Translations under genes and position numbers: made by a program
Notes under the pieces: generated by a model
Databases searched by the model: none
The model's input: only the letters and a program-made list of their open reading frames with translations
Told to the model about the DNA's origin: nothing
Shown: positions 61,095-64,000 of the stretch, piece after piece
How the letters are laid out: each line of letters starts with the position of its first letter
Position numbering within the stretch: the first letter of the stretch is position 1
Source of the DNA: Halomonas denitrificans
GTDB lineage: Bacteria > Pseudomonadota > Gammaproteobacteria > Xanthomonadales > Wenzhouxiangellaceae
Assembly (NCBI GenBank): GCA_019800895.1
Contig: JAHVKF010000001.1
Coordinates: forward strand, 744,001 to 808,000
Direction: 5' to 3'
DNA length: 64,000 bases

Positions 61095-63316
61095 TGCCGA
61101 ACCCGACTCGCCAGGCGCGCGGACGCGCGAACCCGGCGCAAAGCGCCTGCCGACTCCCGGTGTGGATCGTCGCGTCGATCCTGACTCTGGGCAGCGCGTT
61201 CGCCCAGGACGAGCCGAGCAGCGGTGCGAGCCAGGTCTCCGCGTCGCAGTGCCGAGCTCCCGGCAGCATCCCCCCTCGCGGCGAAACCCGTCGGATCGGA
61301 CCGCTGCCGATGGATATCCAGGCCCGCGACATGCAGGCGCCGGCCGGCGCGCCGATGCGGTTCCGCGACAACGTCCTGCTGGTCTACGGCGACCAGCGCC
61401 TGCGCACGGACGAGCTCATCTACGACCCCGAGACCGGACGCGTCGAACTGCCGGGCTGGCTCGAGTACACCGACGCGGTGATCCGGATGCGCGCCGAGTC
61501 TGCGGCCTACAACACGGAGACCTCCGAAGGACGCTTCGACGGCGTGGACTACTACATCGCCGGGGCCGAGGGTGCCGGGCATGCCGGCCGGGTCCGGATG
61601 CTGGGACCGGAGCAGGCGCGCGTCGAGACCTTCGATTTCACGACCTGCGACATCGAGGACCCGGACTGGCAGCTGAAGGCCGGTGAAGTCGACCTGGACT
61701 TCGACCGCGGAATCGGCACCGCGCGCAACGCACGTCTGGAGTTCAAGGGCGTTCCCCTGCTCTACTCGCCCTGGCTGAGTTTTCCGCTGGACAACCGGCG
61801 CAAGAGCGGCTTCCTGTATCCCCAGCTCGGCTTTTCCAGCGACAACGGGGTGGACCTCGCGGTCCCCTGGTACTGGAACATCGCGCCGAACATGGATGCG
61901 ACCTTCACCCCGCGCCTGATCGGCGACCGGGGCCTCTCGCTGGGCAACGAATTCCGGTTCCTGACCCGCCGCCAGGCCGGCACCGTGCGGCTGGACTATC
62001 TGCCCGACGACGACGAGGCCGACCGCGACCGCTGGCTCGCACGCCTGCGCTACCGCACCCGCCTGGCCGAGGACTGGACCACCCGCGTCACCCTGAACCG
62101 GGTCAGCGACGAGGACTACTTCTTCGACCTGGGCAACGATCTGGAGTCGAGCACCATCCAGTACCTGCGTTCGGACGTCACGCTGCTCGGCCAGGGACGG
62201 TTCTGGACGATGCGCACGACCTTCGATACGTTCCAGGTCCTCGACCGGGACGTACCGGACGACCGCGAGCCCTTCGACCGCCTGCCGCGCATCGAATTCG
62301 ACGGGGAGTGGCCGCTGGGTGACGGCTTCACCATGAGCCTGGACAGCGAGGCGGTGTATTTCGACCGTTCCGAGGGCACGACCGGGGCGCGGCTCGACCT
62401 GCTGCCCGAGCTGTCGTGGCGCCTGGTCCGACCCGGCGGCTTCCTCGAGCCGGCAGTGGGCTTGCGCGCGACCGCCTACAGCCTCGAGGATGCGCCGGCC
62501 GACGACAGCCCGGCGCGGGTGCAGCCGATCTTCAGCGTCGACGGCGGCCTGGTGTTCGAACGCGAAACGCCTTCGGGCCATCTGCAGACGCTCGAGCCAC
62601 GCGCCTTCTACCTCTACGTCCCGGGCCGCTCCCAGAACGACTTTCCGGTCTTCGACACCCGCGAACTGACCTTCGGCTTCGGCCAGCTGTTCCAGACCAA
62701 TCGCTACGCCGGCGCCGATCGCCAGACCGACGCGAACCAGCTCACGCTGGCACTGACCAGCCGCTTGCTCTCGCGCAGCGATGGCCGCAGCCTGCTCGAC
62801 GCAAGCATCGGTCAGATCCTGTTCTTCGACGACCCCAGCGTCCGCCTGCCGGGCGAACCCGAGGACGACCGCGAGCTGTCTGCGACGGTCGCCGAAGTCA
62901 ACTGGCGCCCGACCGACCGCTTCCTGTTCAATACCGGGCTGCAGTGGGATCCGGACGACAACCGGATCGACGTCGCGGCCTTCGGTCTGCGCTGGAAAGG
63001 CAGTGACGCACGGCAGATCCAGCTCGGCTACCGCTTCCGCCGCGACCGGGTCGACCAGTTCGATATCCGCTGGCGCTACCCGCTGACCGCTGAACTCAAC
63101 CTGATCAGCCGTGTCAATTACTCCCTGAAGGACGACGAACCGCTGGAACTGCTCGGCGGACTCGAATACGAGAGCTGCTGCTGGGCCGTCCGGGCCTCCA
63201 TTCGCCGCTATGTCAGCGACCGCCAGGCCGACCAGCGCACCGCGTTCTTCCTCGAGCTGCACCTCAAGGGCCTCGGCAGCCTCGGCCGCCGTCCCTACGA
63301 TCTGTTCACGAACTAG
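61094..63316 (+). CDS. lptD: LPS-assembly protein LptD
   Basis: LptD is the outer-membrane barrel that inserts LPS, together with LptE. The 740-residue product has a signal peptide (ending near AFAQ), an OstA/LptA-like jellyroll (IQARDMQAPAGAPMRFRDNVLLVYGDQRL), and a large barrel. Cysteines at 53, 185 (FTTCDIED), 695 and 696 (ESCCWAV) match the four that form the two long-range disulfides in known LptD. ATG 61094 is coupled to the preceding gene; ATG 61070 (MPDDRLPV) is the alternative. Confidence 0.96.
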   Translation: MPNPTRQARGRANPAQSACRLPVWIVASILTLGSAFAQDEPSSGASQVSASQCRAPGSIPPRGETRRIGPLPMDIQARDMQAPAGAPMRFRDNVLLVYGDQRLRTDELIYDPETGRVELPGWLEYTDAVIRMRAESAAYNTETSEGRFDGVDYYIAGAEGAGHAGRVRMLGPEQARVETFDFTTCDIEDPDWQLKAGEVDLDFDRGIGTARNARLEFKGVPLLYSPWLSFPLDNRRKSGFLYPQLGFSSDNGVDLAVPWYWNIAPNMDATFTPRLIGDRGLSLGNEFRFLTRRQAGTVRLDYLPDDDEADRDRWLARLRYRTRLAEDWTTRVTLNRVSDEDYFFDLGNDLESSTIQYLRSDVTLLGQGRFWTMRTTFDTFQVLDRDVPDDREPFDRLPRIEFDGEWPLGDGFTMSLDSEAVYFDRSEGTTGARLDLLPELSWRLVRPGGFLEPAVGLRATAYSLEDAPADDSPARVQPIFSVDGGLVFERETPSGHLQTLEPRAFYLYVPGRSQNDFPVFDTRELTFGFGQLFQTNRYAGADRQTDANQLTLALTSRLLSRSDGRSLLDASIGQILFFDDPSVRLPGEPEDDRELSATVAEVNWRPTDRFLFNTGLQWDPDDNRIDVAAFGLRWKGSDARQIQLGYRFRRDRVDQFDIRWRYPLTAELNLISRVNYSLKDDEPLELLGGLEYESCCWAVRASIRRYVSDRQADQRTAFFLELHLKGLGSLGRRPYDLFTN

Positions 63317-63337
63317 CGATTTACCCAGGACTCCACC

Positions 63338-64000
63338 ATGACCCGAATCCGATCGACCGCTCTGCTCTCTCTGCTGCTGGCGCTCGCCCCGCTGGCCGCC
63401 CTGTCCCAGGAGCGCCAGCCCATCGACGAGATCGTCGCGGTGGTCGACGAGGACGTCATCCTGCGTTCCGAACTCGACTCCGCGCTGGCCGGCATCGTCC
63501 AGCAGGTCGAAAGCCGCGGCGAGCGCCTTCCGCCGCGAGGCGTGCTCGAGGAGCAGGTGCTCGAGCGCCTGATCATGAACCGCATCCAGATCCAGCGCGC
63601 CGAGCAGACCGGCATCCGCGTCTCCGACCAGGACGTCGACCGCGCCTTGACCGATCTGGCCCGACAGAACGGCCTGACCCTGGGTGAACTGCGCGGCGCG
63701 ATCGAAGCCGACGGCCTGAGCTTCGATGAATTCCGCCAGGAGATTCGCTCCGAACTGACCACCCAGGCCCTGCGCCGCAGGATCGTCGACGGCATGGACG
63801 AGATCACCGAGACGGAGATCGACATCATGCTGGCCTCGGAGAACTTCGAAGGCGACGAGTACAAGCTGGCCCAGATCATGATCACGGTGCCCGAGTCGGC
63901 CACGCCGGCCGAGATCGACGCGGCCACGGCCCGCGCCAACGAAGCCTGGCAGGCGCTGGAGGACGGGCTGGACTTCGCGTCGGCGGCGATCGCCTACTCC
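63338..64000 (+). CDS. surA: Periplasmic chaperone and prolyl isomerase SurA, N-terminal part
   Basis: The reading frame runs off the right end of the window; 221 codons are visible. A signal peptide (MTRIRSTALLSLLLALAPL... ALS-QE) leads to the SurA N-domain: PIDEIVAVVDEDVILRSELD, VLEQVLERLIMNRIQIQRAEQTGI, and LRRRIVDGMDEITETEIDIML. The last visible part (YKLAQIMITVPESATPAEI) begins the first parvulin domain. AGGA 7 bases before ATG 63338 supports the start. SurA brings barrel proteins such as LptD to BAM, and the lptD-surA order is standard. Confidence 0.95.
   Translation, partial: MTRIRSTALLSLLLALAPLAALSQERQPIDEIVAVVDEDVILRSELDSALAGIVQQVESRGERLPPRGVLEEQVLERLIMNRIQIQRAEQTGIRVSDQDVDRALTDLARQNGLTLGELRGAIEADGLSFDEFRQEIRSELTTQALRRRIVDGMDEITETEIDIMLASENFEGDEYKLAQIMITVPESATPAEIDAATARANEAWQALEDGLDFASAAIAYS

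Noticed and set aside
1-64000. Genomic island or prophage in the window
   Set aside because: No integrase, transposase, phage structural gene, toxin-antitoxin pair or clear drop in GC; gene orders are core gammaproteobacterial.

Overview
The window is 64 kb of very GC-rich chromosomal DNA from a Gram-negative bacterium. The gene order points to a gammaproteobacterium: petA-petB-petC-sspA-sspB, surE-pcm-yqaA-nlpD, tig-clpP-clpX-lon-hupB-ppiD, a Pro-Arg-His-Lys tRNA cluster, argS next to an ftsN-like SPOR gene, coaX-birA, and lptD-surA. The protein style (IPTL-like C-terminal sorting tails, an ASPIC/FG-GAP secreted protein, S9 peptidase, DUF4124-M23) fits the Xanthomonadales/Chromatiales side, for example a Wenzhouxiangella-like organism; that placement is inference. 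No transposase, integrase, phage gene or CRISPR array is visible. The window is mostly core genome with compact operons, many 4-base start/stop overlaps, and several unusual non-coding elements.

Layout. 1-4 kb: end of an FtsX-type permease, a secreted FG-GAP/ASPIC protein with a clear promoter, then sspB and sspA. 4-8 kb: cytochrome bc1 operon and a DegS-type periplasmic protease. 8-18 kb: dcd, the Fe-S carrier apbC, yhbY, an Mth938-fold protein, the nlpD/yqaA/pcm/surE operon (no rpoS follows nlpD), an Smr protein with a DUF3301 partner, a fatty-acid hydroxylase-like membrane protein, and ppiD. 18-25 kb: the proteostasis block tRNA-Asp, tRNA-Val, hupB, lon, clpX, clpP and tig. 25-34 kb: four tRNAs, a gamma carbonic anhydrase-like protein, an intergenic region with four DnaA-box-like sites, argS, SPOR, patatin, DUF962, a Spy-like protein, MerC with a possible Zur box, an exported protein with a C-terminal sorting tail, and tRNA-Thr. 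33-39 kb: SPOR, coaX, birA, plsY, a single-chain FakA-FakB fusion, glutaredoxin, and a second tail-bearing exported protein. 39-46 kb: an SdpR/SdpI-like pair behind what looks like a leaderless promoter, sdaA, an amidohydrolase and an S9 peptidase. 46-56 kb: an M23 peptidase, a 42-43 bp tandem repeat, prfC, MATE, REP-like repeats, nupC, YdcF, a bestrophin-like protein, a sirtuin lacking zinc cysteines, an LplT-PlsC fusion and a GNAT. 56-64 kb: a compact three-gene unit (EAL, DUF6502, exported protein with an N-terminal heptad array) bounded by a promoter and a terminator, a methyltransferase, an HExxH lipoprotein, lptD and the start of surA.

How the genes work together. Envelope quality control is strongly represented: DegS, PpiD, SurA, LptD, NlpD, two SPOR proteins and a second M23 protein. 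Cytoplasmic proteolysis is nearly complete in one window, because trigger factor, ClpXP, Lon and the ClpX adaptor SspB are all here, and SspB keeps the C-terminal ClpX-binding tail. A membrane-lipid theme recurs in the FakA-FakB fusion beside PlsY (acyl-phosphate supply and use), the LplT-PlsC fusion (lysophospholipid import and reacylation), the patatin and the hydroxylase-like protein.

The items most worth a second look are the FakA-FakB fusion beside plsY, the EAL/DUF6502/heptad-repeat operon, three inverted-repeat elements with short periodic arms, the promoter placed so close to the sdpR-like start that the mRNA should be leaderless, and the DnaA-box cluster.
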